Below the pieces are notes generated by a model. That model was not told the origin of the DNA. It did no database searches and saw only the letters and a list, made by a program, of their open reading frames with translations. A program made the translations under genes and the position numbers. From Sphingobacterium griseoflavum (GTDB lineage Bacteria; Bacteroidota; Bacteroidia; Sphingobacteriales; Sphingobacteriaceae): a stretch of DNA of 64,000 bases. Positions 1-8,443 of this stretch are shown here, one piece after another; within the stretch, counting starts at the first letter, position 1, and every line of letters starts with the position of its first letter. The stretch lies in assembly GCF_014653155.1 (NCBI RefSeq), contig NZ_BNAF01000013.1:62001-126000 (forward strand), written 5' to 3'.

Positions 1-162
1 ACCGATAGCCGTTTTACCTCCGTTGGCCCAGATGCCGTAAAACGCTTTCTACGCCCGCTGAGTTTCCAAAATTGGCCGAACGAGTTTCTACCATTGGAGC
101 TTCAAGACGAGAATCCCTTAGCTATCGAGCGGATCGTTGACAACAACAGAACCGTCGATTAG
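1..162 (+). CDS. C-terminal end of an NADP-type aldehyde dehydrogenase (probable alpha-ketoglutaric semialdehyde dehydrogenase), cut by window edge
   Basis: Frame 1 is open from the first base to a TAG at 160-162, giving 53 residues. The tail contains TDSRFTSVGP, then KRFLRPLSFQNWP and a closing NPLAIERIVDN. From memory this is the characteristic end of the aldehyde dehydrogenase (NADP+) / 2,5-dioxovalerate dehydrogenase family. That enzyme oxidises alpha-ketoglutaric semialdehyde to 2-oxoglutarate, the last step of 4-hydroxyproline breakdown. The next two genes encode the first two steps of the same pathway, which supports the call. The catalytic Cys and Glu lie outside the window. The family call is fairly secure; the substrate is inferred from context. 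Confidence 0.75.
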   Translation, partial: TDSRFTSVGPDAVKRFLRPLSFQNWPNEFLPLELQDENPLAIERIVDNNRTVD

Positions 163-262
163 CCGATATATCCCGATCCGCAACATAGGGGCAGGGAGGA
201 GGCTTCGAGAAAGTCACTTGGCCCTATGCTGCTATCGGCTCTTTTAGCAGATTAGTAAGCAA

Positions 263-1261
263 ATGAAAAAAACATTTTTTTGTATAGACTCCCATACATG
301 CGGTTGTCCTGTTCGCTTGGTAGCAGGGGGCGCGCCACTTCTTCATGGAAACTCCATGATGGAGCGACGTTTGCATTTTATGGAAGAGTATGATTGGATC
401 CGTAAAGGACTGATGTTCGAGCCGCGAGGCCATGATATGATGAGCGGAAGCATGCTTTATCCTCCGGTGGATGCTGAAAACGATGTTGCCGTGCTCTATA
501 TCGAAACAAGCGGCTGCCTTCCTATGTGTGGGCACGGCACGATTGGTACGGTAACGATCGCTATTGAAGAAGGTTTGGTTATTCCGAAAGTGCCCGGCAA
601 GCTACGCTTGGAAACACCAGCAGGCTTGGTGTTGATCGATTATAAGCAAGTGGGCGAGAAAGTGGAGACGGTAAAGTTAACCAATGTAAGGTCCTTTTTG
701 CACAGCGCAGATCTAGTTATCGACTGTCCTGATCTGGGTGAAATACGAGTGGATGTCGCCTATGGAGGGAATTTTTACGGCATCATCGATCCACAGGCCA
801 ATTTTGACGACATCAGCGCTTTTACAGCCAGCCAGTTGATCCATTATGGAAAGATCATCCGTCGTCTGTTGAACGAGAAATATGAATTCATTCATCCAGA
901 GGATGTAAATATTCATGGATTGAGCCATATACAATGGACGGGCAAGCCCGTGAAGGAAAACTCTTCCGGTCGCAACGCCGTACTGGTGGGTGAAAATGCC
1001 CTTGATCGTTCTCCCTGCGGAACAGGTACTTCAGCACGTATGGCGCAATGGTACGCAAAAGGTAAGCTGAAACCGGGAGAGGCGTTTATCCATGAAAGCT
1101 ACATTGGCTCCCAGTTTACCGGAAAGATCGAGGATACGGTAACGGTTGCTGGAAAGCCGGCTATTATCCCTTCTGTAGAAGGTTGGGCACGGATTACCGG
1201 CTACAACACCATTATTATCGATGATAACGATCCTTACAAAGAAGGATTTCAAGTAATGTAA
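263..1261 (+). CDS. 4-hydroxyproline 2-epimerase (proline racemase family)
   Basis: A 332-residue member of the proline racemase family. It should interconvert trans-4-hydroxy-L-proline and cis-4-hydroxy-D-proline in the cytoplasm without a cofactor. Both catalytic acid/base cysteines are visible: Cys89 in PMCGHGTIG and Cys252 in RSPCGTGTSARMA. Having Cys at the second position argues against a trans-3-hydroxy-L-proline dehydratase, which carries Thr there. The length is usual for the family. The gene lies 27 bp ahead of an FAD D-amino-acid dehydrogenase, the next enzyme of hydroxyproline catabolism. Proline racemase proper cannot be excluded from sequence alone, but the neighbours favour hydroxyproline. 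Confidence 0.85.
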   Translation: MKKTFFCIDSHTCGCPVRLVAGGAPLLHGNSMMERRLHFMEEYDWIRKGLMFEPRGHDMMSGSMLYPPVDAENDVAVLYIETSGCLPMCGHGTIGTVTIAIEEGLVIPKVPGKLRLETPAGLVLIDYKQVGEKVETVKLTNVRSFLHSADLVIDCPDLGEIRVDVAYGGNFYGIIDPQANFDDISAFTASQLIHYGKIIRRLLNEKYEFIHPEDVNIHGLSHIQWTGKPVKENSSGRNAVLVGENALDRSPCGTGTSARMAQWYAKGKLKPGEAFIHESYIGSQFTGKIEDTVTVAGKPAIIPSVEGWARITGYNTIIIDDNDPYKEGFQVM

Positions 1262-1288
1262 TTGTAAATAAACAAGAAGAAGCGTAAC

Positions 1289-2548
1289 GTGGAAACAAAT
1301 AAGGGAACCGTGGTGGTTATTGGTGCTGGGATAGCGGGGCTGTCATCAGCTTTTTATTTAGTGCAGGAAGGATGGAAGGTCGTCGTTCTGGAAAAAAACA
1401 CGCTGGAAGACAACTGTTCTTATGGTAACGCGGGGATGATCGTTCCGAGCCATTTTACGCCGCTGGCGGCACCCGGCATTGTTGCACAGGGTATAAAATG
1501 GATGTTCGACAGCAAAAGTCCGTTTTATGTCCGACCCAATCTGAGCTGGAATTTGGTAGACTGGGGATTGAAGTTTTTAAAACATGCCAATAAAGCACAT
1601 GTCGATCGCCATGCCGAAGCCATCCGCGACCTCAACCTGTACAGCAGTGGCTTATACAATGGGCTGGCGGAAACACCTGGTTTTGATTTCGAGCTCGAGC
1701 AAACGGGCATTATGATGCTCTACAAAAGTAAGGAAGTACAGCATGAAGAAATTGAATTAGCAAAGCGTGCGCAGGATTTGAACCTGGACGTCGATATCTT
1801 GAATGCTCAAGAGGTGCAAGCCTTGGAGCCCCAGCTGAAGCTCGATGTTCTGGGCGCAGCGTTTTACAAATGTGACGGCAAACTGTATCCGCCTAAATTG
1901 ATGCAGCAGTTGATCGATTTCCTGAAGGCCCGCGGCGTAGCGTTCCATACGCAAACCGCCGTAACCAGCTTTGTGCGATCTTCACAAAAAGTAAAAGAGG
2001 TGCTGACAACAAAGGGGAGCTTTGCCGCTGATGAAGTGATTGTGACGGCCGGAGCATATCTGCCGCAATTGACCTCCAAATTGGCGCTGAAAACGCCGTT
2101 GATGCCGGGTAAAGGCTACTCCTTTATGTACAGCCCCGAAGAAAACAAAACATTGAAACATGCAGCGCTGCTTTTGGAAGCGCGTGTGGCAGTGACGCCG
2201 ATGAATGGCCAGATCCGCTTTAGCGGCACTATGGAACTGGGATCGGCCAACGATGCCATCTATAGCAACCGGGTAAAGGGTATTGTAGAATCCATACCGA
2301 AATATTTTCCCGAGCTGGATGTAGCCTATCCGGAAGACAAGATATGGTTTGGCTATCGTCCATGCCCGCCTGATGGCCTTCCCTATTTGGGGCGGATGGC
2401 TAAATTGTCCAATGTCACGATTGCTGCAGGAGGCGGCATGATGGGACTCAGCCTTGGTCCTGCCTTCGGAAAGGCCGTGGCCGATATATTGGCCGGTAGA
2501 AAAACCGAAACCGATATCAGCGCTTTCAGTCCGGATAGATTTGATTGA
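1289..2548 (+). CDS. FAD-dependent D-amino-acid (D-hydroxyproline) dehydrogenase, DadA/DAO family
   Basis: A 419-residue FAD oxidoreductase. The N-terminal Rossmann motif reads VVVIGAGIAGLSSAFYL and is followed by an acidic strand end (VVVLEK). The C-terminus carries the FAD-closing segment GYRPCPPDGLPYLG and GGGMMGLSLGP. It probably oxidises cis-4-hydroxy-D-proline to the pyrroline-4-hydroxy-2-carboxylate, passing electrons to the respiratory chain. The start is GTG at 1289, preceded by a purine-rich AGAAGAAG. It lies directly behind the epimerase, so co-transcription is likely. The next pathway enzyme, a DHDPS-type deaminase, is not in the window and is expected upstream. The family is certain; the D-hydroxyproline substrate is inferred from its neighbours. 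Confidence 0.82.
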   Translation: METNKGTVVVIGAGIAGLSSAFYLVQEGWKVVVLEKNTLEDNCSYGNAGMIVPSHFTPLAAPGIVAQGIKWMFDSKSPFYVRPNLSWNLVDWGLKFLKHANKAHVDRHAEAIRDLNLYSSGLYNGLAETPGFDFELEQTGIMMLYKSKEVQHEEIELAKRAQDLNLDVDILNAQEVQALEPQLKLDVLGAAFYKCDGKLYPPKLMQQLIDFLKARGVAFHTQTAVTSFVRSSQKVKEVLTTKGSFAADEVIVTAGAYLPQLTSKLALKTPLMPGKGYSFMYSPEENKTLKHAALLLEARVAVTPMNGQIRFSGTMELGSANDAIYSNRVKGIVESIPKYFPELDVAYPEDKIWFGYRPCPPDGLPYLGRMAKLSNVTIAAGGGMMGLSLGPAFGKAVADILAGRKTETDISAFSPDRFD

Positions 2549-2569
2549 AAAAATACATAACCTCTGCAA

Positions 2570-4342
2570 ATGATGACATCGATACGCAAACGAACCAGAA
2601 ATTCAGTCCTCTGTCTTTCCCTACTCTTTTCCTACCAAATGGCCACTGCACAAAATGAAGACCTGTATGCACATACCACGCCGATAGAACCAATCATCGT
2701 CCAATACGGGCATGATGTGCAGGCGATAAATTATTTCTATGGCCCCATGCCCAAAGGTTGGGGAAACCAATATGCAGCAGCGTCTCCCGAACAAATCCAG
2801 CGCTTACTAGCCCTTGATCAATCTTACCTCGACAAGCTCGAAGCTTTTCCTTACCAAAAATTGGAAACCGGTGGTCAGGTCGATTTTGTTTTGCTCAAGC
2901 GCAAGGTGAAGCAGGATATGGAAGAACTGCAGGGTAAAAAGCAGACGTATGAAAGGCTGGCAAAGTTCCTGCCTTTCGACAAGGCAATTTACGACTTGGA
3001 GAAATTGCGAAGAAGGGGTACGGTTATCGATGGCGAGGCGATCGCAAAGACGCTTGACCAAGCGGCTAAAAGTGTGGACAAGGCACAGGCAGAGCTAGGA
3101 TCAGTGAAATCCTTACCGTATCAAGATGTCAATTTTTTAAAGGAGACGCTACATTCTTTGAAGCTACGCCTGTCTAGTGCTTACGACTTTTACAATGGCT
3201 ACGATCCGATGTTCTCCTGGTGGGGTCCGGCGGCCTATAAAAAGTTGGTTGAAAAAATAGATGCCTACGTCGAGGTGTTAAGTGGCAAAAGTGACTGGAA
3301 AGTATTTGACGATGGCAGCATGATCGGCGGAACGCCAATTGGGCGTAAAGAATTAAACAAGCAGTTGAAAGATGAGATGATCGCCTATACGGCGGACGAT
3401 CTACTTCGGCTAGCCGACCAAGAGTTTGCTTGGTGTGAGGCGGAACTGCTCAAGGCGTCGAAAGAAATGGGCTTTGGCAACGATTGGAAGGCGGCACAAG
3501 AGCAGGTGAAAAACTCCTATGTGCCGGTGGGCCATCAGCCCGAGCTAATCTTAAAATTGTATGATGACGCGCAACAGTTCATCCAAAAAAATGAGTTAAT
3601 GGATATCCCTGCCCTGGCTGATGAAACTTGGGGGATGATTATGATGACCCCAGAGCGTCAGTTGGTGAATCCATTTTTCACCGGGGGGCGCGAAATCAGT
3701 ATCTCCTATCCTACAGATGGGATGACGCAGGAGCAGAAGCTGATGAGCATGCGGGGCAACAATCCCTACTTTTCAAGAGGTACCGTACAGCATGAGCTTA
3801 ACCCTGGCCACCATCTACAGTACTTTATGAACAGAAGGCATAAGCCTTATCGCGAACGGGCCTTCAATACGCCTTTTTGGACGGAAGGCTGGACCTTATA
3901 CTGGGAACTACTGCTATACAGCAAGGGGTTTGCTCATACCCCAGAGGAACGTATAGGCATGCTTTTCTGGCGTATGCACCGTTGTGCACGTATCACCTTT
4001 AGTATCAAATTCCACTTGGGTGAATGGACACCCCAGCAATGTGTGGATTATCTAGTGGATAAGGTAGGTTTCGAAACCGCCAATGCACATGGTGAAGTGA
4101 AACGCTCATTCGAAGGTGGTTACAGTCCGCTATACCAATTGGCTTATTTGGTGGGTGGCCTGCAGTTGATGAGTATCAAAAATGAACTGGTTGATAGCGG
4201 TAAGATGTCTTACAAGCAGTTTCACGATCAAGTGATCAAAGAAAACTACATGCCCATGGAGATGCTGCGCGCCATCATGACCAAGCAAAAACTCTCCGCG
4301 GATCATGAAGCGGCCTGGAAATTTTATAAATTCAACAGATAG
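2570..4342 (+). CDS. Secreted DUF885 family putative zinc peptidase
   Basis: 590 residues with an N-terminal signal peptide (hydrophobic VLCLSLLFSYQMATAQ), so periplasmic or extracellular. The family signature QHELNPGHHLQYF lies at about residues 407-419. It is an HExxxGHH-type metal-binding helix, followed by FWTEGWTLYWELLL, which supplies a likely third metal-binding Glu. This is the DUF885 family, generally regarded as metallopeptidase-like; substrates are poorly known. It sits 21 bp after the FAD dehydrogenase and 5 bp before an amino-acid permease, inside an apparent hydroxyproline/peptide operon. This suggests a role in releasing (hydroxy)proline-containing peptides. A second ATG follows the first immediately. 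Confidence 0.8.
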   Translation: MMTSIRKRTRNSVLCLSLLFSYQMATAQNEDLYAHTTPIEPIIVQYGHDVQAINYFYGPMPKGWGNQYAAASPEQIQRLLALDQSYLDKLEAFPYQKLETGGQVDFVLLKRKVKQDMEELQGKKQTYERLAKFLPFDKAIYDLEKLRRRGTVIDGEAIAKTLDQAAKSVDKAQAELGSVKSLPYQDVNFLKETLHSLKLRLSSAYDFYNGYDPMFSWWGPAAYKKLVEKIDAYVEVLSGKSDWKVFDDGSMIGGTPIGRKELNKQLKDEMIAYTADDLLRLADQEFAWCEAELLKASKEMGFGNDWKAAQEQVKNSYVPVGHQPELILKLYDDAQQFIQKNELMDIPALADETWGMIMMTPERQLVNPFFTGGREISISYPTDGMTQEQKLMSMRGNNPYFSRGTVQHELNPGHHLQYFMNRRHKPYRERAFNTPFWTEGWTLYWELLLYSKGFAHTPEERIGMLFWRMHRCARITFSIKFHLGEWTPQQCVDYLVDKVGFETANAHGEVKRSFEGGYSPLYQLAYLVGGLQLMSIKNELVDSGKMSYKQFHDQVIKENYMPMEMLRAIMTKQKLSADHEAAWKFYKFNR

Positions 4343-4347
4343 CATCC

Positions 4348-5769
4348 ATGGCAGATACGAAGCATACGTTTCATAAATCAATGGGTCTGTTGGATGCGAC
4401 CATGCTGGTCGCAGGCAGCATGATCGGATCGGGGATATTTATAGTGTCGGCTGATATCGCTCGGAATACCGGATCGGCAGGCTGGATGATGCTAATTTGG
4501 GTCATATGCGGATTTATGACACTGACGGCTGCCCTAACCTACGGGGAACTGAGTGCCATGTTCCCAAAAGCAGGCGGACAGTATGTGTATCTGCGAGAAG
4601 CATACAACCCGCTTGTCAGTTTTGTGTTTGGCTGGACCTTTTTTGCCGTCATCCAAACAGCGACAATCGCTGCCGTAGGGGTAGCCTTCGCCAAGTTTAC
4701 CGCTTACCTGTTTCCCGTTTTGGATGAGGATGTGTACCTTCTTGTTTTGGGCGATTACCACATATCTTCGGCGCAATTGCTATCCATCACCGTCATTATT
4801 CTGTTGACGTTCATTAATTCCCGTGGGATCAATAGTGGAAAGACTGTTCAAACGACGTTGACCCTCGTCAAGATCATCAGTCTGCTCCTGCTCATTTTGT
4901 TCGGGTTTTTGGCGCTAAAGTATGAAATTTGGAAGATCAACTGGTTGGAGGCAGATATTTGGAACCTCCGACGCCTAAATTTTGATGGCTCCTTTGAAGA
5001 TTACAGCACCTTTGGTGCGTTCGGTGCGATATCTGCCGCTTTGGTGGGGGCGCTGTTCAGTAGTGATTCCTGGCACTCGTCGTCATCAGTGGCCGGAGAG
5101 ATTAAAAATCCGCAGCGTAACATCGGTCTAAGTTTAGCTTTGGGAACCACGATTGTGACCGTCATTTATATCCTGACCAACCTGATGTATACCGGGGTGC
5201 TGGATCTGCACCAAATGGTCAATGCGCCGAAAGATCGGGTGGCTATGAGTGCAGCGCAAGAGATTTTTGGACCAGTTGGAATAACCATAATCGCCGTGAT
5301 GATCATGATCAGTACATTTGGTTGCAATAATGGCATCATTCTGTCGGGTGCACGGGTATATTATTCGATGGCGCAAGATGGATTGTTCTTTAAGAAAGTG
5401 GGGACACTAAATAAAAATGCGGTTCCGGCCTATGCGCTATGGATCCAATGTTTGGTGGCCTGCCTTTGGTGCCTGAGCGGTAAATATGGTGATCTTTTGG
5501 ATATGATTACTTGTGTGGTCGTCGTATTTTATGTTTTAGCCGTGGCGGGTGTCATCCGCCTGCGTTATACACGCCCTGATTTGGAAAGACCCTATAAAGC
5601 GTTTGGCTACCCCGTGTTGCCTATTATCTATATCCTGATGGGCGCGGCTTTTATCGTGCTTATGTTGGTATATAAACCCAATTATACGGTGCCCGGCATC
5701 TTAATCGCATTGGCTGGTGTTCCGATTTTCTATTTCGTTAACAAGAAGCAAAAGAATCATGAACAATAA
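4348..5769 (+). CDS. APC superfamily amino-acid permease
   Basis: 473 residues, strongly hydrophobic, with about 12 predicted membrane segments. The first helix carries the APC substrate-binding signature (AGSMIGSGIFIVSADIA). The next reads LTYGELSAMFPKAGGQYVYL, also typical of the family. It should import an amino acid by cation symport or exchange across the inner membrane. The gene starts 5 bp after the DUF885 peptidase stop, and its last 11 bp overlap the S9 peptidase gene, so the three are translationally linked. Context suggests hydroxyproline or a peptide-derived amino acid, but the substrate cannot be read from the sequence. Confidence 0.88.
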   Translation: MADTKHTFHKSMGLLDATMLVAGSMIGSGIFIVSADIARNTGSAGWMMLIWVICGFMTLTAALTYGELSAMFPKAGGQYVYLREAYNPLVSFVFGWTFFAVIQTATIAAVGVAFAKFTAYLFPVLDEDVYLLVLGDYHISSAQLLSITVIILLTFINSRGINSGKTVQTTLTLVKIISLLLLILFGFLALKYEIWKINWLEADIWNLRRLNFDGSFEDYSTFGAFGAISAALVGALFSSDSWHSSSSVAGEIKNPQRNIGLSLALGTTIVTVIYILTNLMYTGVLDLHQMVNAPKDRVAMSAAQEIFGPVGITIIAVMIMISTFGCNNGIILSGARVYYSMAQDGLFFKKVGTLNKNAVPAYALWIQCLVACLWCLSGKYGDLLDMITCVVVVFYVLAVAGVIRLRYTRPDLERPYKAFGYPVLPIIYILMGAAFIVLMLVYKPNYTVPGILIALAGVPIFYFVNKKQKNHEQ

Positions 5770-8002
5770 ATATTTTCTACTCCTCGTTTTCCTTATCGGA
5801 ACGGCCGGTATTTCTGTCGCACAGGGTACTGCCGACGATTATAAGCGTGCACAGGAGCTTCGAGGTAAAATCAGCAATAAACTCTACGACGTTCCTACGC
5901 AGATAAAATGGAACGACGCCGGAACATTGTTCTGGTATGAAAAAAATACCTCGACAGGCAAAGATTTCGTTTTGGTAGATCCCATAGCGAAAACGAAAAC
6001 GCAACTTTTTGATCTTAAAGTTTTGACGGCTGCCTTGCAAACCGAAGTCGGTAAAACTGTGGACGAGCGGGCCCTTTCGACTGAACGCATGGCCCTAGTG
6101 GATAAAAACCAACTCGAGTTTGAGTATGATGGCTACAGTTGGACATGGAACAGAACGGAATCCACGCTCCAAAAAAAGGAAGAGGTGAAACGCGATCGTC
6201 GCGGAGGCTATTGGGGACAGCGCTATGACGATAGCAAAGCCGAGCCCATAGCATCACCGGATAAATCACAGATAGCCTACATCAAGAACAGCAATATCTA
6301 TGTAGCCAAGAAAGCAGATCCAAAATCTGAAAGACAGCTTACTTTTGACGGGAGCACAGGCGAATACTACGCTGCCCACTTGCACTGGTCGCCTGATGGT
6401 AAGAAAATTGCAACGAGTAGAGTGCGGAAGGCGGAAATAAGGGTGTTGACCTTGTTGGAATCCTCGCCGTCTGATCAACTGCAACCCAAACTACAAACCC
6501 GTGATTATCCCAAGCCGGGTGATGCTTTATCGCAGTATTGTCCTGTTATATTCAATCTGGAAAAGGATACGCTATTTCAAACCGACAAGACGTTGATCGA
6601 TAACCAGTTTTCGGTGAGTCGAATTCAGTGGCGCGAGGATAGTCGCGCGATTACTTTCGAGTTTAACAAACGCGGACACCAGCAATATGCTGTGGTTGAA
6701 CTGGATGCTAAAGTCGGTAAGACGCGCTACGTAATCAATGAAACCAATAAAACTTTTATTGATTATAGTGGTAAGCGTTATCGTCAAGATGTGCAGGATG
6801 GGAAGGAAATTATTTGGACGTCCGAGCGTGACGGTTGGAATCATCTTTACCTGTATGACGGACAGACCGGACAGGTTAAAAAACAAATTACCAAAGGGGA
6901 ATGGGTGGTGCGCCGTGTGGTTTCTGTCGATGAAAAAACGCGCGAAATCGTGCTGGAGGGCAGTGGCCGGGTGAAAGGGCAAGATCCCTATTTCATACAG
7001 TACTATAGCGTTGATTTCGATGGTAGAAATTTTAAGGAACTGACCGCCGAGAATGCGAATCACACGGCCTATTTTAACGTAGGAAACAACTATTTCGTCG
7101 ATGTATTTTCGCGGATCGACCAAGCGCCAAAAGCCATTTTGCGCGACAAGGATGGAAAGGCAATCATGGAACTGGAAACGGCAGATGAAAAAGCGCTGCT
7201 CGCTGCCGGCTGGAAAGCACCTGAGGTGTTTACGTCCAAGGCGCGCGATGGAAAAACGGATATTTGGGGTATCATCATTCGTCCGACAAATTTCGATCCG
7301 CAAAAGAAATACCCTGTGATAGAATATATATACGCCGGGCCGCACAGCTCGTTCGTGCCGAAAACCTACATTCCAAACCCTAGCGGTATGCAGGAGCTCG
7401 CCGAACTTGGTTTCATCGTCGTGCAGATCGATGGTATGGGAACTTCCAACCGTTCCAAAGCATTTCAGGATGTCTGCTGGAAAAATCTGAAAGATGCCGG
7501 TTTTCCGGATCGTATCCTTTGGATGAAAGACGCTGCAAGAAAGTATCCCTATATGGATATCGAGCATGTGGGTATCTATGGTACCTCAGCAGGAGGGCAA
7601 AGTTCTACTGCTGCGGTATTGTTCCATCCCGAATTTTATAAAGTTGCCGTCTCTTCGTGTGGATGCCATGACAATCGTATGGATAAAATATGGTGGAACG
7701 AGCAATGGATGGGCTGGCCTATCGGACCCGAATATGCCGCGTCATCCAATATCGAGCATGCATCCAACTTGGAAGGTAAGCTGATGCTTATCGTAGGCGA
7801 GCTGGATGACAACGTCGATCCGTCTTCCACCTACCAGTTGACCGACGCGCTGATCAAAGCCAACAAGGATCACGAGCTGATCCTCGTGCCCGGCATGGGA
7901 CATTCGTCCGGAGGCGATTATGGCGAGAAGAAGCGGAGAGATTTTTTTGTCAAACATCTGCTAGGGGCTAATCCGCCTGCATGGAATAACCCTGTCAAAT
8001 AG
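5759..8002 (+). CDS. Secreted S9 family peptidase with DPP IV N-terminal beta-propeller
   Basis: 747 residues from ATG 5759. This start gives a clean signal peptide (NKYFLLLVFLIGTAGISVAQ), whereas the frame is open further upstream without one. Residues of roughly 60-480 form the DPP IV-type propeller, with SPDGKKIA-like blades. The alpha/beta-hydrolase domain follows. The nucleophile motif is YGTSAGGQSS (Ser near 609); the probable Asp lies in GELDDNVDPSS and the His in GMGHSSGG near the end. DPP IV itself has GWSYGG, so this is a distinct branch common in Bacteroidota. The gene overlaps the permease stop by 11 bp. Proline-directed cleavage fits the hydroxyproline genes upstream but is inferred. 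Confidence 0.85.
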   Translation: MNNKYFLLLVFLIGTAGISVAQGTADDYKRAQELRGKISNKLYDVPTQIKWNDAGTLFWYEKNTSTGKDFVLVDPIAKTKTQLFDLKVLTAALQTEVGKTVDERALSTERMALVDKNQLEFEYDGYSWTWNRTESTLQKKEEVKRDRRGGYWGQRYDDSKAEPIASPDKSQIAYIKNSNIYVAKKADPKSERQLTFDGSTGEYYAAHLHWSPDGKKIATSRVRKAEIRVLTLLESSPSDQLQPKLQTRDYPKPGDALSQYCPVIFNLEKDTLFQTDKTLIDNQFSVSRIQWREDSRAITFEFNKRGHQQYAVVELDAKVGKTRYVINETNKTFIDYSGKRYRQDVQDGKEIIWTSERDGWNHLYLYDGQTGQVKKQITKGEWVVRRVVSVDEKTREIVLEGSGRVKGQDPYFIQYYSVDFDGRNFKELTAENANHTAYFNVGNNYFVDVFSRIDQAPKAILRDKDGKAIMELETADEKALLAAGWKAPEVFTSKARDGKTDIWGIIIRPTNFDPQKKYPVIEYIYAGPHSSFVPKTYIPNPSGMQELAELGFIVVQIDGMGTSNRSKAFQDVCWKNLKDAGFPDRILWMKDAARKYPYMDIEHVGIYGTSAGGQSSTAAVLFHPEFYKVAVSSCGCHDNRMDKIWWNEQWMGWPIGPEYAASSNIEHASNLEGKLMLIVGELDDNVDPSSTYQLTDALIKANKDHELILVPGMGHSSGGDYGEKKRRDFFVKHLLGANPPAWNNPVK

Positions 8003-8443
8003 TCGTCTTAAAGACTTCATGTTTAGGCTTAGTAAAAGAAAACAGGAAGCAATGGTTGCAATATAGCGCCGAGATATGCAATAGCTTCTTTGCCATAATG
8101 ATCTAGTCAACCCTACATCATAACCCGAAGCCACCTCGCAATGTGCAGGTGGCTTTTTTGCTATAATAATACGTGTCAATCTAACAGCTAAAATCTGGTA
8201 ATGAGTAGACAAAATCCGACTGAAATCTAGGCCTGCCATCCGCTAAATTTGGTTAACAGCGACGTAACTTGTCCGTTAGAAAAGCAGTTAGCCCTGGCGC
8301 GAACTACCCATGTAGGGTGGACGCGCCACACGACCGAAGTTCCAGAGGTGTTGCGTGTTAGCAAACCTATCTAAATCCAATTAGGCATATGCAGGAATAT
8401 GTCCAAGAAGAATGCAGTTCGATTGATTTAATCCAAAATAACT
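8003..8443. other. Intergenic stretch between the peptidase operon and the HEIGH lipoprotein
   Basis: 441 bp without a convincing gene on either strand. Apart from the terminator at 8128-8159 nothing clear is visible. The right half presumably holds the promoter of the following gene, but no good TTG-N19/20-TAnnTTTG pair was found. Confidence 0.5.
8128..8159 (+). terminator. Rho-independent terminator after the hydroxyproline/peptidase operon
   Basis: A perfect 9-bp stem, AAGCCACCT with AGGTGGCTT (8128-8136 and 8147-8155), has a 10-nt loop and runs into TTTTTT at 8154-8159. It lies 126 bp after the S9 peptidase stop. Confidence 0.85.

Noticed and set aside
6572..7567. 331-codon minus-strand frame inside the S9 peptidase gene
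   Set aside because: It is antisense to a clearly coding gene with intact catalytic motifs; the long opening reflects codon bias.
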